Of a DNA stretch of 64,000 bases, positions 1 to 8,202 are shown piece by piece. Source of the stretch: CALGKJ01 sp049322695 (GTDB lineage: Bacteria; Bacillota; Clostridia; Lutisporales; Lutisporaceae); NCBI GenBank assembly GCA_049322695.1, contig JBMORW010000064.1, positions 62,001-126,000 of the forward strand, written 5' to 3'. The notes under the pieces are model-generated. The model was not told where the DNA came from, did no database searches, and worked only from the letters and a program-made list of their open reading frames with translations. Position numbers and translations under genes: made by a program. Position 1 is the stretch's first letter; each line of letters begins with the position of its first letter.

Positions 1-1
1 A

Positions 2-448
2 AGCCTTACTAACCAAATAGAAGAAAAGGCAATGGAATATATAAATAAGATAGATGAAATGGGTGGAGCTGCAAAGGCAATAGAAAGAGGATATGTACAG
101 CAGGAAATACAGGACAGCTCCTATAGATATCAAATGGAAATAGAATCAGGCGACAGAGTCATAGTAGGAATGAATAAGTTCAAGATTGCAGAAGAGCCGC
201 CAAAGGGGTTACTAAAGGTAGATCCTATAGTTGGTGAGCTTCAGGCTAAGAAGCTGGCAGAACTAAGAGCTGCGAGAGACAATGCAAAGGTAACATCTGC
301 ACTTGAAGCATTAAGGAAGGCTGCACAGGGAGATGACAACCTGATGCCTTTCATATTGGATGCAGTAAGAGCATATGCAACACTGGGCGAAATCTGCGGA
401 ATATTAAGAGAAGTTTTTGGGGAATATCAACAAACGGTGATATTATAA
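2..448 (+). CDS. mcmA1: Methylmalonyl-CoA mutase large subunit, C-terminal fragment (cut by window start)
   Basis: This is the tail of the catalytic TIM-barrel subunit of adenosylcobalamin-dependent methylmalonyl-CoA mutase, which interconverts succinyl-CoA and (R)-methylmalonyl-CoA. The frame is open from base 2, so the real start lies outside the window. The visible 149 residues contain the family's late region: GGAAKAIERGYVQ, then a GMNKF stretch and the EIxxILREVFGEY end. It stops without the C-terminal B12-binding domain, which is encoded separately just downstream, as in the two-subunit form known from archaea and many Clostridia. The identification rests on recognised family sequence and on the neighbouring mutase, MeaB and epimerase genes. 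Confidence 0.9.
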   Translation, partial: SLTNQIEEKAMEYINKIDEMGGAAKAIERGYVQQEIQDSSYRYQMEIESGDRVIVGMNKFKIAEEPPKGLLKVDPIVGELQAKKLAELRAARDNAKVTSALEALRKAAQGDDNLMPFILDAVRAYATLGEICGILREVFGEYQQTVIL

Positions 449-548
449 ATCAGTCGCTAGGTACTGGTTACTAGACACTGGGATTAAGAACTGCTTCGAA
501 GGTTAACCTTAATTACTAGTGACTAGCGACCAGTGACCAGTGACATAT
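449..548. repeat. Intergenic palindromic repeat, CTAG-rich family A
   Basis: The spacer consists of repeated units such as CTAGGTACTGGTTACTAG on one side and ACTAGTGACTAGCGACCAGT on the other, with a TTCGAAG centre, so it can fold into a long imperfect hairpin. Similar elements lie at 8,068-8,165 and 23,866-23,975. No coding potential is seen. It may be a non-autonomous element or a REP-like intergenic palindrome. Confidence 0.6.
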
Positions 549-592
549 GTTGTCAGACGTAACGACAAAATTTTAATTTTGGAGGTATAATC

Positions 593-991
593 ATGAATCG
601 ACCAATCAGAGTAGTAGTAGCTAAGCCAGGTCTTGATGGTCACGACAGAGGAGCTAAGGTTGTAGCAAGAGCTTTGAGAGATGCAGGAATGGAAGTTATA
701 TATACAGGTTTAAGGCAGACACCTGAGCAAATTGTTGAAACAGCTATACAGGAGGATGCAGATGTAGTAGCAATGAGCCTGCTTTCAGGCGCTCATAATC
801 ACCTTTTTCCCAAAGTTGTCAATCTTCTGAAGGAAAGAGGAGCCGACGATGTATTGGTAGTTGGCGGAGGCGTAATACCTGAAGATGATATACCTGGGCT
901 TATTGAGGCGGGTATAGCAGCAATATTCACACCGGGAACACCAACATCAGTTACTATAGACTTTATCAGAAATAATCTGAAGAGAGCGTAA
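593..991 (+). CDS. mcmA2: Methylmalonyl-CoA mutase, B12-binding small subunit
   Basis: This 132-residue protein is the separate cobalamin-binding subunit of methylmalonyl-CoA mutase. It shows the base-off/His-on signature GLDGHDRGAK (DxHxxG, near residues 14-19), the second-strand MSLLSGAH motif and the VVGGGVIP glycine segment that cradles the nucleotide tail. The length is normal for a stand-alone B12 domain. The start ATG at 593 follows a GGAGG site. It partners the large subunit ending at 448 and is followed after 9 bp by the MeaB chaperone gene, so the three are probably co-transcribed despite the palindromic spacer. Confidence 0.93.
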   Translation: MNRPIRVVVAKPGLDGHDRGAKVVARALRDAGMEVIYTGLRQTPEQIVETAIQEDADVVAMSLLSGAHNHLFPKVVNLLKERGADDVLVVGGGVIPEDDIPGLIEAGIAAIFTPGTPTSVTIDFIRNNLKRA

Positions 992-1000
992 GGTGGTTCT

Positions 1001-1939
1001 ATGGATATAAAGGCAGGCTTGCTTAATGGTGACAAAAGAGCCTGTGCCAGATTTATATCAATGGTTGAAAATGAGGATGAACATGCAATAGATATATTGA
1101 AGGATTTGTACAAATATACCGGTAAGGCAAGAGTAATCGGTATAACCGGTCCTCCCGGAGCAGGGAAAAGTACTGTAACCGACAAGCTGGCAAAGCTGCT
1201 TCGAACAAGGGATAAGAAGGTAGGGATAATAGCTGTTGACCCTACCAGTCCTTTTACGGGAGGAGCAATTTTGGGAGACAGGGTAAGAATGTCCGATCTC
1301 AATACAGATCCGGGAGTATTTATAAGAAGTATGGGCACCAGAGGTGCGTTAGGTGGGCTGTCTAAGGCAGCCCATGGTGCTGTAAAAGTACTTGATATTT
1401 TTGGCATGGATTACATTTTTATCGAGACTGTGGGTGTAGGTCAGTCAGAGGTTGATATTGTTAAGCTTGCAGATACGGTGGTTATGGTTATGGTGCCGGG
1501 GCTTGGCGATGATATACAGGCTATCAAGGCAGGCATTATGGAAATAGGAGATGTATTTGCAGTAAACAAATCAGACAGGGATGGAGCGGAACGTACTGCT
1601 GCAGAAATAGAAACTATGCTGGATTTTAATAAAAACTCCGAATACAGGCCTCCTGTAATAAATGTTATCGCAAAGGACAATAAGAATATAGAAGAGCTGA
1701 TGGATGCCATAGACAAGCATTATGAGCATCTTATTGCCAGCGGCGGTTTTGAAAGAAGAAGAAAAGAAAGCCTCAGAACAGAAATATTGGAAATATTTAA
1801 GTACAACATGGTCAAATCAGTAATGGATGCAAGCGACGGCAGCGAACTGATTGACAGATTGGTAATGGATACGGCAGATAAGAATACTGACCCGTATACC
1901 GCTGCAATGAAGCTTTTTTCCCAGTTAAAAAATATGTAA
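1001..1939 (+). CDS. meaB: Methylmalonyl-CoA mutase-associated GTPase MeaB
   Basis: This 312-residue G3E-family P-loop GTPase is the chaperone that loads adenosylcobalamin into methylmalonyl-CoA mutase and protects the enzyme. The Walker A motif GPPGAGKST is near residue 50. Further motifs are VDPTSPFTGGAILGDRVRM, typical of MeaB/ArgK, the switch segment ETVGVGQSEVD and the base-recognition NKSD. Length is normal for MeaB. It begins 9 bp after the B12-subunit gene, and the site GGTGG precedes the ATG. The name ArgK, used in older annotation for the same family, is less likely given the mutase context. Confidence 0.95.
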   Translation: MDIKAGLLNGDKRACARFISMVENEDEHAIDILKDLYKYTGKARVIGITGPPGAGKSTVTDKLAKLLRTRDKKVGIIAVDPTSPFTGGAILGDRVRMSDLNTDPGVFIRSMGTRGALGGLSKAAHGAVKVLDIFGMDYIFIETVGVGQSEVDIVKLADTVVMVMVPGLGDDIQAIKAGIMEIGDVFAVNKSDRDGAERTAAEIETMLDFNKNSEYRPPVINVIAKDNKNIEELMDAIDKHYEHLIASGGFERRRKESLRTEILEIFKYNMVKSVMDASDGSELIDRLVMDTADKNTDPYTAAMKLFSQLKNM

Positions 1940-2027
1940 TTATTGGACAATAGGACATATTAAATGTAGAATGTATTATGAAAACAATTTTTCTATAAAG
2001 CTTTTTGAAATGTAAGGAGGTATAAAA

Positions 2028-2429
2028 TTGACTAGTAAGGTTGACCATATCGGGATAGCGGTAAGCAATCTTGAGGAATCCATAAAATTCTATCAGGAGG
2101 TTCTGGGTCTTGAGCTTCACGGAACAGAAGTAGTAGAAGAGCAAAAAGTTAAGGTTGCCTTTCTTCCTATAGGAGATACAGAGGTAGAGCTATTGGAGGC
2201 AACTGCTCCTGACAGCCCCATTGCTAAATTCATAGAAGCAAAGGGACAAGGAGTACAGCATATAGCATTCAGAGTAGATGATATAGAAGCTGCTCTGGAA
2301 GATATGAAGGCAAAGGGAATAAGACTTATTGACGAAAAACCAAGATATGGAGCAGGCGGAGCAAGAATAGCTTTCCTACATCCAAAAAGCACAAACGGGG
2401 TATTGATAGAGCTTTGTGAAAGAAAGTAA
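2028..2429 (+). CDS. mce: Methylmalonyl-CoA epimerase
   Basis: This 133-residue vicinal-oxygen-chelate protein converts (R)- and (S)-methylmalonyl-CoA, linking the mutase to the S-specific decarboxylase downstream. The sequence begins KVDHIGIAVSNLEES, with the first metal-binding His, and has VQHIAFRVDDIEAA in the second half and ends with LIELCERK, which carries the last Glu ligand. The start is TTG at 2028, 6 bases after a perfect AAGGAGG. Length and motif order match the family. It sits 20 bp before the carboxyltransferase subunit gene, completing the pathway order. Confidence 0.95.
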   Translation: MTSKVDHIGIAVSNLEESIKFYQEVLGLELHGTEVVEEQKVKVAFLPIGDTEVELLEATAPDSPIAKFIEAKGQGVQHIAFRVDDIEAALEDMKAKGIRLIDEKPRYGAGGARIAFLHPKSTNGVLIELCERK

Positions 2430-2449
2430 GCAGGGGAGGAAATAATCTT

Positions 2450-3997
2450 ATGTCAGTGGATAGAATAAATGATCTGCAGCAAAGGCTGGATATCATAAGA
2501 GAAGGCGGCGGCGAGGATAGAATAGCCAAGCAGCATAAATCAGGCAAGTTGACTGCAAGAGAGAGGCTTAACCTTCTCATGGATGAAGGCAGCTTCGTGG
2601 AGTTAGATGCTTTTGTTAAGCACAGATGCACTGAGTTCGGAATGGATGAAGTGGATGCGCCTGCTGAAGGTGTAATAACAGGCTATGGAACAGTAAACGG
2701 AAGATTGGTATATGCATATGCACAGGACTTCACTGTTGTGGGAGGTTCGCTTGGTGAAATGCATGCCAAGAAAATATGCAAGGTTCTTGATTTGGCCATG
2801 AAAATGGGTGCTCCCGTAGTTGGAATCAATGACTCAGGCGGAGCAAGAATACAGGAGGGTGTAGATGCACTTTCAGGCTATGGCCAGATTTTCTATAGAA
2901 ATACGATAGCATCAGGAGTTATTCCTCAAATATCGGTAATAATGGGACCATGTGCCGGAGGAGCAGTTTACTCACCAGCACTTACTGACTTCATCTTCAT
3001 GGTTGATAAAACCAGTCAGATGTTCATAACAGGTCCTCAGGTTATAAAGGCAGTTACGGGAGAAGAAGTTTCTGCAGAGGCACTTGGCGGAGCCATGACC
3101 CACAACAGCACAAGCGGTGTTGCACATTTTATAAGCCAGAATGAGCAAAGCTGCATAGCTGAAATAAAAAATCTTTTGAGCTACCTTCCTTCCAACAATC
3201 TTGAAACCGCACCGGTTTTCGAGTGCAGCGATGATTTAAACAGAGTGGAAGAAGCACTTAATACTATAATACCCGATAATCCTAATAAACCATATGATAT
3301 GAAGGATATTATAAGAGCCGTGGTTGATAACGGTGAGTTTATGGAGGTTCAGCCATATTATGCTCAGAATATCATAACCTGCTTTGCAAGATTAAACGGT
3401 GCCAGCATTGGAATAATAGCCAATCAGCCTAAGATACTTGCTGGCTGCCTTGATATAAACGCATCGGATAAGGCAGGCAGATTTATAAGAACCTGCGATG
3501 CTTTCAATATTCCGATATTGAATCTCATAGATGTTCCGGGCTTCCTGCCTGGCACAAACCAGGAGTACGGCGGAATCATAAGACATGGAGCCAAGATGCT
3601 TTATGCATATTCTGAAGCAACTGTTCCCATAGTAAATGTAATAACACGAAAGGCATATGGAGGAGCTTATCTTGCAATGTGCAGCAAGGATTTGGGCGCA
3701 GATATGGTATTTGCATGGCCGCAAGCTGAAATTGCAGTTATGGGTCCGGACGGAGCAGCCAATATAATATTCAAAAAAGACATCGAGTCTGCAGAAAACC
3801 CTGCCGAAGCGAGAAAAGAGAAAATTCAGGAATACAGGGACAAATTTGCAACTCCTTATATAGCTGCAAGCAGGGGATATGTTGATGATGTAATAGAGCC
3901 TGCTACTACAAGAGCTAGAATAGTAAATGCCTTTGAAATGCTTGCTAGCAAGAGAGAGACCAGACCTTCCAAGAAACACGGCAATCTGCCTGTTTAG
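2450..3997 (+). CDS. mmdA: Methylmalonyl-CoA decarboxylase / propionyl-CoA carboxylase carboxyltransferase alpha subunit
   Basis: This 515-residue protein is the acyl-CoA carboxyltransferase subunit that takes the carboxyl group from (S)-methylmalonyl-CoA and passes it to biotin. It has both crotonase-like halves: the first with GINDSGGARIQEGV near residue 130 and GPCAGGAVYSPALTDF, the second with LIDVPGFLPGTNQE near residue 360 and RKAYGGAYLAM. Length matches MmdA/PccB. The ATG at 2450 follows an AGGGGAGGAAA site. The downstream genes encode the gamma, biotin-carrier and membrane beta subunits, so a Na+-pumping decarboxylase is much more likely than an ATP-driven carboxylase; no biotin carboxylase gene is present. 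Confidence 0.95.
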   Translation: MSVDRINDLQQRLDIIREGGGEDRIAKQHKSGKLTARERLNLLMDEGSFVELDAFVKHRCTEFGMDEVDAPAEGVITGYGTVNGRLVYAYAQDFTVVGGSLGEMHAKKICKVLDLAMKMGAPVVGINDSGGARIQEGVDALSGYGQIFYRNTIASGVIPQISVIMGPCAGGAVYSPALTDFIFMVDKTSQMFITGPQVIKAVTGEEVSAEALGGAMTHNSTSGVAHFISQNEQSCIAEIKNLLSYLPSNNLETAPVFECSDDLNRVEEALNTIIPDNPNKPYDMKDIIRAVVDNGEFMEVQPYYAQNIITCFARLNGASIGIIANQPKILAGCLDINASDKAGRFIRTCDAFNIPILNLIDVPGFLPGTNQEYGGIIRHGAKMLYAYSEATVPIVNVITRKAYGGAYLAMCSKDLGADMVFAWPQAEIAVMGPDGAANIIFKKDIESAENPAEARKEKIQEYRDKFATPYIAASRGYVDDVIEPATTRARIVNAFEMLASKRETRPSKKHGNLPV

Positions 3998-4012
3998 TAA
4001 GGAGGACTTTAG

Positions 4013-4375
4013 ATGGAAAATAATGTAATGCTTTATGCTCTGTTTATAACTGCTTTGGGAATGGGTATAGTATTTGCAGTACTCATTTTACTAAGGTACA
4101 TTATAGAGCTTATGAGAATAACTTTTAAACAGAATAACACAAAAAAAACTGCTGACAGTGTCAGGGTAATCAGTGAAATACCTGAATATATACCTGTTGA
4201 GCAGGCAGATAAAGCAGCTGATGATAACGAGCTTGTAGCAGTCATTACTGCTGCAGTGGCTGCTTGCCTGGGAGGTAAAAGGGACTTAGTGGTAAGAAGC
4301 ATTACCAGAGTAGGCGATTCATCTCCTGTATGGGCGAGAACAGGAAGACAAGAGCAAATGTCCAATAGATTTTAG
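4013..4375 (+). CDS. Na+-pumping decarboxylase gamma/delta subunit (OadG-like)
   Basis: This 120-residue protein has one N-terminal membrane helix, about residues 5-30 (ALFITALGMGIVFAVLILL), then a charged linker and a C-terminal segment ending AWARTGRQEQMSNRF. The helix signature ALGMGIVF followed by a soluble tail is typical of OadG/MmdD, which anchors the carboxyltransferase to the membrane beta subunit. It lies between the carboxyltransferase and the biotin carrier genes, the usual order. An AAGGAGG site precedes ATG 4013. Small subunits of this family diverge strongly, so the call leans on topology and position. Confidence 0.85.
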   Translation: MENNVMLYALFITALGMGIVFAVLILLRYIIELMRITFKQNNTKKTADSVRVISEIPEYIPVEQADKAADDNELVAVITAAVAACLGGKRDLVVRSITRVGDSSPVWARTGRQEQMSNRF

Positions 4376-4388
4376 GAGGTAGTGTAAT

Positions 4389-4799
4389 ATGAGAAAGTTC
4401 ATAATAAATGTAAATGGAAACAGTTATGAAGTTGAAGTAGAAGAAGTAAAGGGTGGAACAGCTTCGGCTCCTATGGCAGCACCGGCAGCTCCGGCTCCGG
4501 CTCCAAAACCGGCAGCAGCAGCTCCGGCTGCAGCACCGGCACCGGCTCCAAAACCCGCAGCAGCTCCTGTATCAGTTCCAGCAGGCGCTAATTCTGTTAA
4601 TGCTCCTATGCCCGGAACCATATTGAGAGTAGATGTTGTTGCCGGTCAGACCGTAAAAAGAGGGCAGGTGCTTTGCATTCTTGAAGCAATGAAGATGGAA
4701 AATGAAATAATGTCTCCTGCTGACGGTACTGTAACATCTGTAGCAGTTCATCAAGGTGATTCGGTTAATACAGGTCAAGTGTTAGTTGTTCTTGGTTAG
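4389..4799 (+). CDS. mmdC: Biotin carboxyl carrier subunit of the decarboxylase
   Basis: This 136-residue protein carries biotin between the carboxyltransferase and the membrane pump. Its C-terminal biotinyl domain has the EAMKMEN motif, whose Lys (near residue 102) is the attachment site, flanked by symmetric PMPGTI and PADGTV hairpins. The middle, about residues 28-66, is an Ala/Pro-rich flexible linker made of repeated APAPKPAAA-type units, as in Mmd and Oad carriers. An AGGAGG site precedes the ATG. The ligase that would biotinylate it, birA, is encoded shortly downstream at 6,159. Confidence 0.95.
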   Translation: MRKFIINVNGNSYEVEVEEVKGGTASAPMAAPAAPAPAPKPAAAAPAAAPAPAPKPAAAPVSVPAGANSVNAPMPGTILRVDVVAGQTVKRGQVLCILEAMKMENEIMSPADGTVTSVAVHQGDSVNTGQVLVVLG

Positions 4800-4845
4800 T
4801 AAGTAGCTTTGATTTACCGGGTATCAAATTGAATGGGGGATTTTT

Positions 4846-6048
4846 ATGACCTTTCTGGATGAACTACTAAAGTTTTATAACAATATGGGTTTTGCGACTA
4901 TCACATGGCAGCAGGCAACTATGATTATTGCATCTTGTGTACTGATGTATCTGGCTCTGAAAAAGGGTTTTGAACCGCTGCTTCTGGTACCTATAGCCTT
5001 TGGCATGCTGTTGGCTAATCTGCCGATGGCCGGATTGATGAATGGTCCTGTATATGAAACAATCATGGAGAACGGAAAGGAAGTCAAAAGGCTTCTTGAC
5101 CCGGGAGGAATACTCTACTGGTTGTATCAGGGAGTCAAGCTTGGAATATATCCTCCTCTGATTTTCTTTGGAGTAGGAGCTATGACCGACTTTGGTCCGT
5201 TGATTGCCAACCCTAGAAGTATACTGCTTGGTGCGGCGGCACAGCTTGGTATTTTTATGACCTTTATCGGAGCAATAGTCTTAAACGACTTGGGTATACC
5301 CTTTACATTGAAGGAAGCGGCATCAATAGGAATAATAGGCGGGGCTGACGGACCGACGGCCATATACCTTACTTCTAAGCTTGCTCCGCATCTTCTTGGT
5401 CCCATCGCCGTAGCAGCATATTCCTATATGGCGCTTGTACCTTTGATTCAGCCTCCTATTATGAAGGCGCTTACTACTAAGAAGGAAAGAGAAGTAGTAA
5501 TGGAACAGCTCAGACCTGTGTCCAAAGTAGAAAAGATCGTTTTTCCAATACTGGTTACTATAGTTGTATCAATGGTACTGCCTTCAGCAGCGGCGTTGGT
5601 TGGACTGCTTATGTTGGGTAACCTTATTAGAGAAGCAGTTGATTTGCAAAGTATACTGGGGAGACTTTCCAAGACTGCCCAAAATGAGCTTACAAACATA
5701 GTTGTTATATTTTTGGGTGTTACGGTAGGTGCAACAGCCAACGGGGAAGTATTCCTGAAAACGCAGACATTGGCAATAATAGTGCTTGGACTGATAGCTT
5801 TTTCCTTCGGTACAGCAGGCGGAGTACTGTTTGGTAAGCTGATGTATATTACTAGCGGCGGTAAGGTCAATCCTCTTATAGGCTCTGCAGGTGTTTCGGC
5901 GGTACCTATGGCGGCGAGAGTATCTCAAAAGGTTGGTCAGGAGGCTAACCCCAACAACTACCTTTTAATGCATGCCATGGGGCCAAACGTTGCAGGAGTT
6001 ATAGGCTCTGCAGTAGCAGCAGGTGTTCTGCTTTCGATGCTGGGATAA
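4846..6048 (+). CDS. mmdB: Na+-transporting decarboxylase beta subunit
   Basis: This 400-residue polytopic membrane protein decarboxylates carboxybiotin and exports Na+. It shows the family segments GVGAMTDFGPLIANP, the IGIIGGADGPTAIYL loop that holds the key Asp near residue 165, and the late VGQEANPNNYLLMHAMGPN with its conserved Asn region. About nine to eleven hydrophobic segments are visible, matching OadB/MmdB. It follows the biotin carrier by 46 bp and ends the operon; a hairpin lies directly after the stop. Together with the upstream genes it would conserve energy from methylmalonyl-CoA decarboxylation. Confidence 0.95.
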   Translation: MTFLDELLKFYNNMGFATITWQQATMIIASCVLMYLALKKGFEPLLLVPIAFGMLLANLPMAGLMNGPVYETIMENGKEVKRLLDPGGILYWLYQGVKLGIYPPLIFFGVGAMTDFGPLIANPRSILLGAAAQLGIFMTFIGAIVLNDLGIPFTLKEAASIGIIGGADGPTAIYLTSKLAPHLLGPIAVAAYSYMALVPLIQPPIMKALTTKKEREVVMEQLRPVSKVEKIVFPILVTIVVSMVLPSAAALVGLLMLGNLIREAVDLQSILGRLSKTAQNELTNIVVIFLGVTVGATANGEVFLKTQTLAIIVLGLIAFSFGTAGGVLFGKLMYITSGGKVNPLIGSAGVSAVPMAARVSQKVGQEANPNNYLLMHAMGPNVAGVIGSAVAAGVLLSMLG

Positions 6049-6060
6049 TAAGATAGATAT

Positions 6061-6088
6061 AGGCAGGCTTCGGTCTGCCTTATTACAT
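6061..6088 (+). terminator. Hairpin after the decarboxylase operon
   Basis: AGGCAG at 6,061-6,066 pairs with CTGCCT at 6,074-6,079 around a GCTTCGGT loop, followed by TATTACATTT. It is a plausible but U-poor intrinsic terminator. Confidence 0.5.
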
Positions 6089-6158
6089 TTGTATGATATT
6101 CATAGATGCTAAAATTTTTAAATACAACTACTAAATGTAATAGACAGGAGTCTTGATT

Positions 6159-7148
6159 ATGAAAGAAAAGATTTTGAGTCTTTTGAAGGAGAATACTGGA
6201 ACTTTTGTGTCCGGGGAAGAATTGAGCAATATGTTCAGTGTTTCCAGGACTGCAGTATGGAAGGCTATCAATCAGTTGAAATCCATGGGCTATGAAATAG
6301 AATCGCAGACTAAAAGGGGTTACAGGCTGATAGAGAGTCCTGACTACCTGTCAGCTGCGGAGATTGACCCATTATTGACAACCTCGGTAATAGGTAAACA
6401 CATAATGTATTTTGATAGTTTGGATTCAACAAACAATTATGCAAAAAAGCTGGCAGGGGAAGACTTTGAAGAAGGCACAGTTGTGATAGCTGAGATGCAG
6501 ACGGCTGGCAGGGGAAGGTTGGGAAGAAGCTGGATATCACCAAGAGGGAAGGGCATATGGATGACTATAATGCTGAAGCCCGATATCAATCCGCTGTATG
6601 CTCAAAGGGTCACTTTGGTTGCAGCTTGTGCTGTTAATGATGCAATAAAAGAGATATCCGGAATAGCTTCAGGGATAAAATGGCCAAATGACATAGTGGC
6701 AAACGGGAAAAAACTATGTGGTATTCTGACGGAGATGGGAGCAGAGGTTGACGCAATAAACTATTTGATAGTCGGCATAGGTATAAATGCTAATCTGGAT
6801 GATGATGATATTCCCGCTGAATTGGCAGGTGCTGCCACTTCCATAAAAATCGAGACAGGAAAGAGTATGGTGAGAAAAGAGGTTGTAGCTGCGATACTAA
6901 ACAGGTTTGAAAAATACTATACTGGATTCTCCAGAAGCGGAAGTCTGGAGGACATAGTTGATATATATAAATCCAATCTGCTTCTTCTGGGCAAACAGGT
7001 AAGGGCAGTATATAAGCATGAAGAAATAACAGGAGAGGCTGTGGATATAAATGATGCCGGACAGCTTCTTTTAAGGCTGCCGGACGGTACAATCAGAGAA
7101 ATCACATCTGGCGAGGTATCTGTGAGGGGCATATACGGATATGCTTGA
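6159..7148 (+). CDS. birA: Bifunctional biotin-[acetyl-CoA-carboxylase] ligase / biotin repressor
   Basis: This protein attaches biotin to carrier lysines and probably represses biotin genes. Residues about 1-60 form a winged helix-turn-helix (SGEELSNMFSVSRTAVWKAI). The ligase core follows, with the biotinyl-AMP loop GRGRLGRSW near residue 115, KWPNDIV near residue 170, and a C-terminal SH3-like domain ending LPDGTIREITSGEVSVRG. The start is ATG 6159, 8 bases after CAGGAG, rather than the in-frame TTG at 6153. Its position directly after a biotin-dependent decarboxylase operon fits its job. Length is normal for the regulatory (class II) form. Confidence 0.95.
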   Translation: MKEKILSLLKENTGTFVSGEELSNMFSVSRTAVWKAINQLKSMGYEIESQTKRGYRLIESPDYLSAAEIDPLLTTSVIGKHIMYFDSLDSTNNYAKKLAGEDFEEGTVVIAEMQTAGRGRLGRSWISPRGKGIWMTIMLKPDINPLYAQRVTLVAACAVNDAIKEISGIASGIKWPNDIVANGKKLCGILTEMGAEVDAINYLIVGIGINANLDDDDIPAELAGAATSIKIETGKSMVRKEVVAAILNRFEKYYTGFSRSGSLEDIVDIYKSNLLLLGKQVRAVYKHEEITGEAVDINDAGQLLLRLPDGTIREITSGEVSVRGIYGYA

Positions 7149-7221
7149 TTTTATACAATCAGGGTTATCTATGCAAAATAAAACAATAGTGATAAAATGT
7201 TAATGCAATATACAAAAGCAT

Positions 7222-7287
7222 CATACTTCCAGCCTGCCGCTTTGGAAGTATGTTCATAATTATATTCTGCAAGCGGCAGAATGGAGG
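7222..7287 (+). promoter_or_regulatory. Candidate H-type pseudoknot abutting the coaX ribosome site
   Basis: CATACTTCC (7,222-7,230) pairs perfectly with GGAAGTATG (7,244-7,252). The loop of that hairpin holds CTGCCGCTT (7,234-7,242), which pairs perfectly with AAGCGGCAG (7,271-7,279). The second stem ends three bases before the GGAGG site at 7,283. The topology is that of an H-type pseudoknot with an 18-base third loop. It could gate translation of coaX. The pairing is seen directly; the regulatory role is inferred. Confidence 0.55.
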
Positions 7288-7292
7288 ATTTT

Positions 7293-8063
7293 ATGATATT
7301 GGTTTTTGATGTGGGAAATACTAATATTGTTATGGGTGTATATAGAAATAGAACTCTGCTGGATTTTTGGAGGTTATTCACAGATGCCAGCAAGACTGCG
7401 GATGAGTATGGAATGATTATTCACCAGCTTTTCAGGCATCATGGCTATGATGCAAATGAAGTGAAGGCAGTAGTCATCTCCTCTGTAGTACCGCCTATAA
7501 TGTATACGCTTGAGCATATGACCAGAAAATATTTCAAGACTGAGCCATTGGTAATTGGTCCCGGTATAAAGACAGGAATGAATATAAAATATGACAATCC
7601 TAAGCAGCTTGGTGCAGACAGACTGGTAAATGCAGTGGCTGCATATGAACTTTACGGAGGACCGGTAATTATTGTGGACCTGGGGACAGCAACCAAGTTC
7701 TGTGCAGTATCTGAAAAGGGAGAATACCTTGGCGGGGCAATAGCTCCGGGTATAAAAATTGCATCTGAGGCGTTATTCCAAAGAACTGCGAAGCTTCCTA
7801 AAATAGAGCTGATAATGCCGGAAGCAGTCATATGCAAAAATACCGTAAGCTGCATGCAGTCAGGTATATTATTCGGACATGTAGGCCAAGTAGATTACAT
7901 AGTGAGAAGGATGAAGAAGGAGCTTGGCAATGATAAGACTGTGGTAGTAGCAACAGGAGGACTATCCAAGCTTATAGCCACAGAATCAGAGACAATAGAT
8001 ATAGTAAACGGACTTTTGACACTGGAAGGTCTAAGAGTAATATATGAGAGGAATATCAGCTAA
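7293..8063 (+). CDS. coaX: Type III pantothenate kinase
   Basis: This 256-residue ASKHA-fold kinase phosphorylates pantothenate, the first step of coenzyme A synthesis, without feedback inhibition by CoA. It has the phosphate-binding start DVGNTNIVMG (residues 5-14), the LGADRLVNA motif, the DLGTATKFCAV segment and the VATGGLSKL adenosine motif. The start is placed at ATG 7293 because MILVFDVGNTN is the usual N-terminus and GGAGG lies 5 bases upstream; the upstream in-frame ATG 7281 overlaps that site. A possible regulatory pseudoknot precedes it. CoA supply suits the CoA-ester pathway upstream. Confidence 0.95.
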   Translation: MILVFDVGNTNIVMGVYRNRTLLDFWRLFTDASKTADEYGMIIHQLFRHHGYDANEVKAVVISSVVPPIMYTLEHMTRKYFKTEPLVIGPGIKTGMNIKYDNPKQLGADRLVNAVAAYELYGGPVIIVDLGTATKFCAVSEKGEYLGGAIAPGIKIASEALFQRTAKLPKIELIMPEAVICKNTVSCMQSGILFGHVGQVDYIVRRMKKELGNDKTVVVATGGLSKLIATESETIDIVNGLLTLEGLRVIYERNIS

Positions 8064-8067
8064 GCTG

Positions 8068-8165
8068 ATATAAGCTACTGGCCTCTAGCTACTGGCTTTA
8101 GTAATGGCTTAGAAGTCTTGACTCAACCTAGTGGCTAGCAGCTAGTAGCTAGTGTCTAATACGGT
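8068..8165. repeat. Intergenic palindromic repeat, CTAG-rich family A
   Basis: Units such as CTAGCTACTGGC on the left and CTAGTGGCTAGCAGCTAGTA on the right are near inverted copies and can form a long hairpin. It resembles 449-548 and 23,866-23,975 and fills the space between coaX and dusB. Confidence 0.6.
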
Positions 8166-8202
8166 GTAGCAGCAACTATAACAATTATTAGGTGATTTTT
8201 TA

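Noticed and set aside
799..1407. Long open frame on the minus strand across the B12 subunit and MeaB genes
   Set aside because: It is antisense to two well-supported genes, has no ribosome site and shows low-complexity Ser/Pro-rich content typical of a shadow frame.
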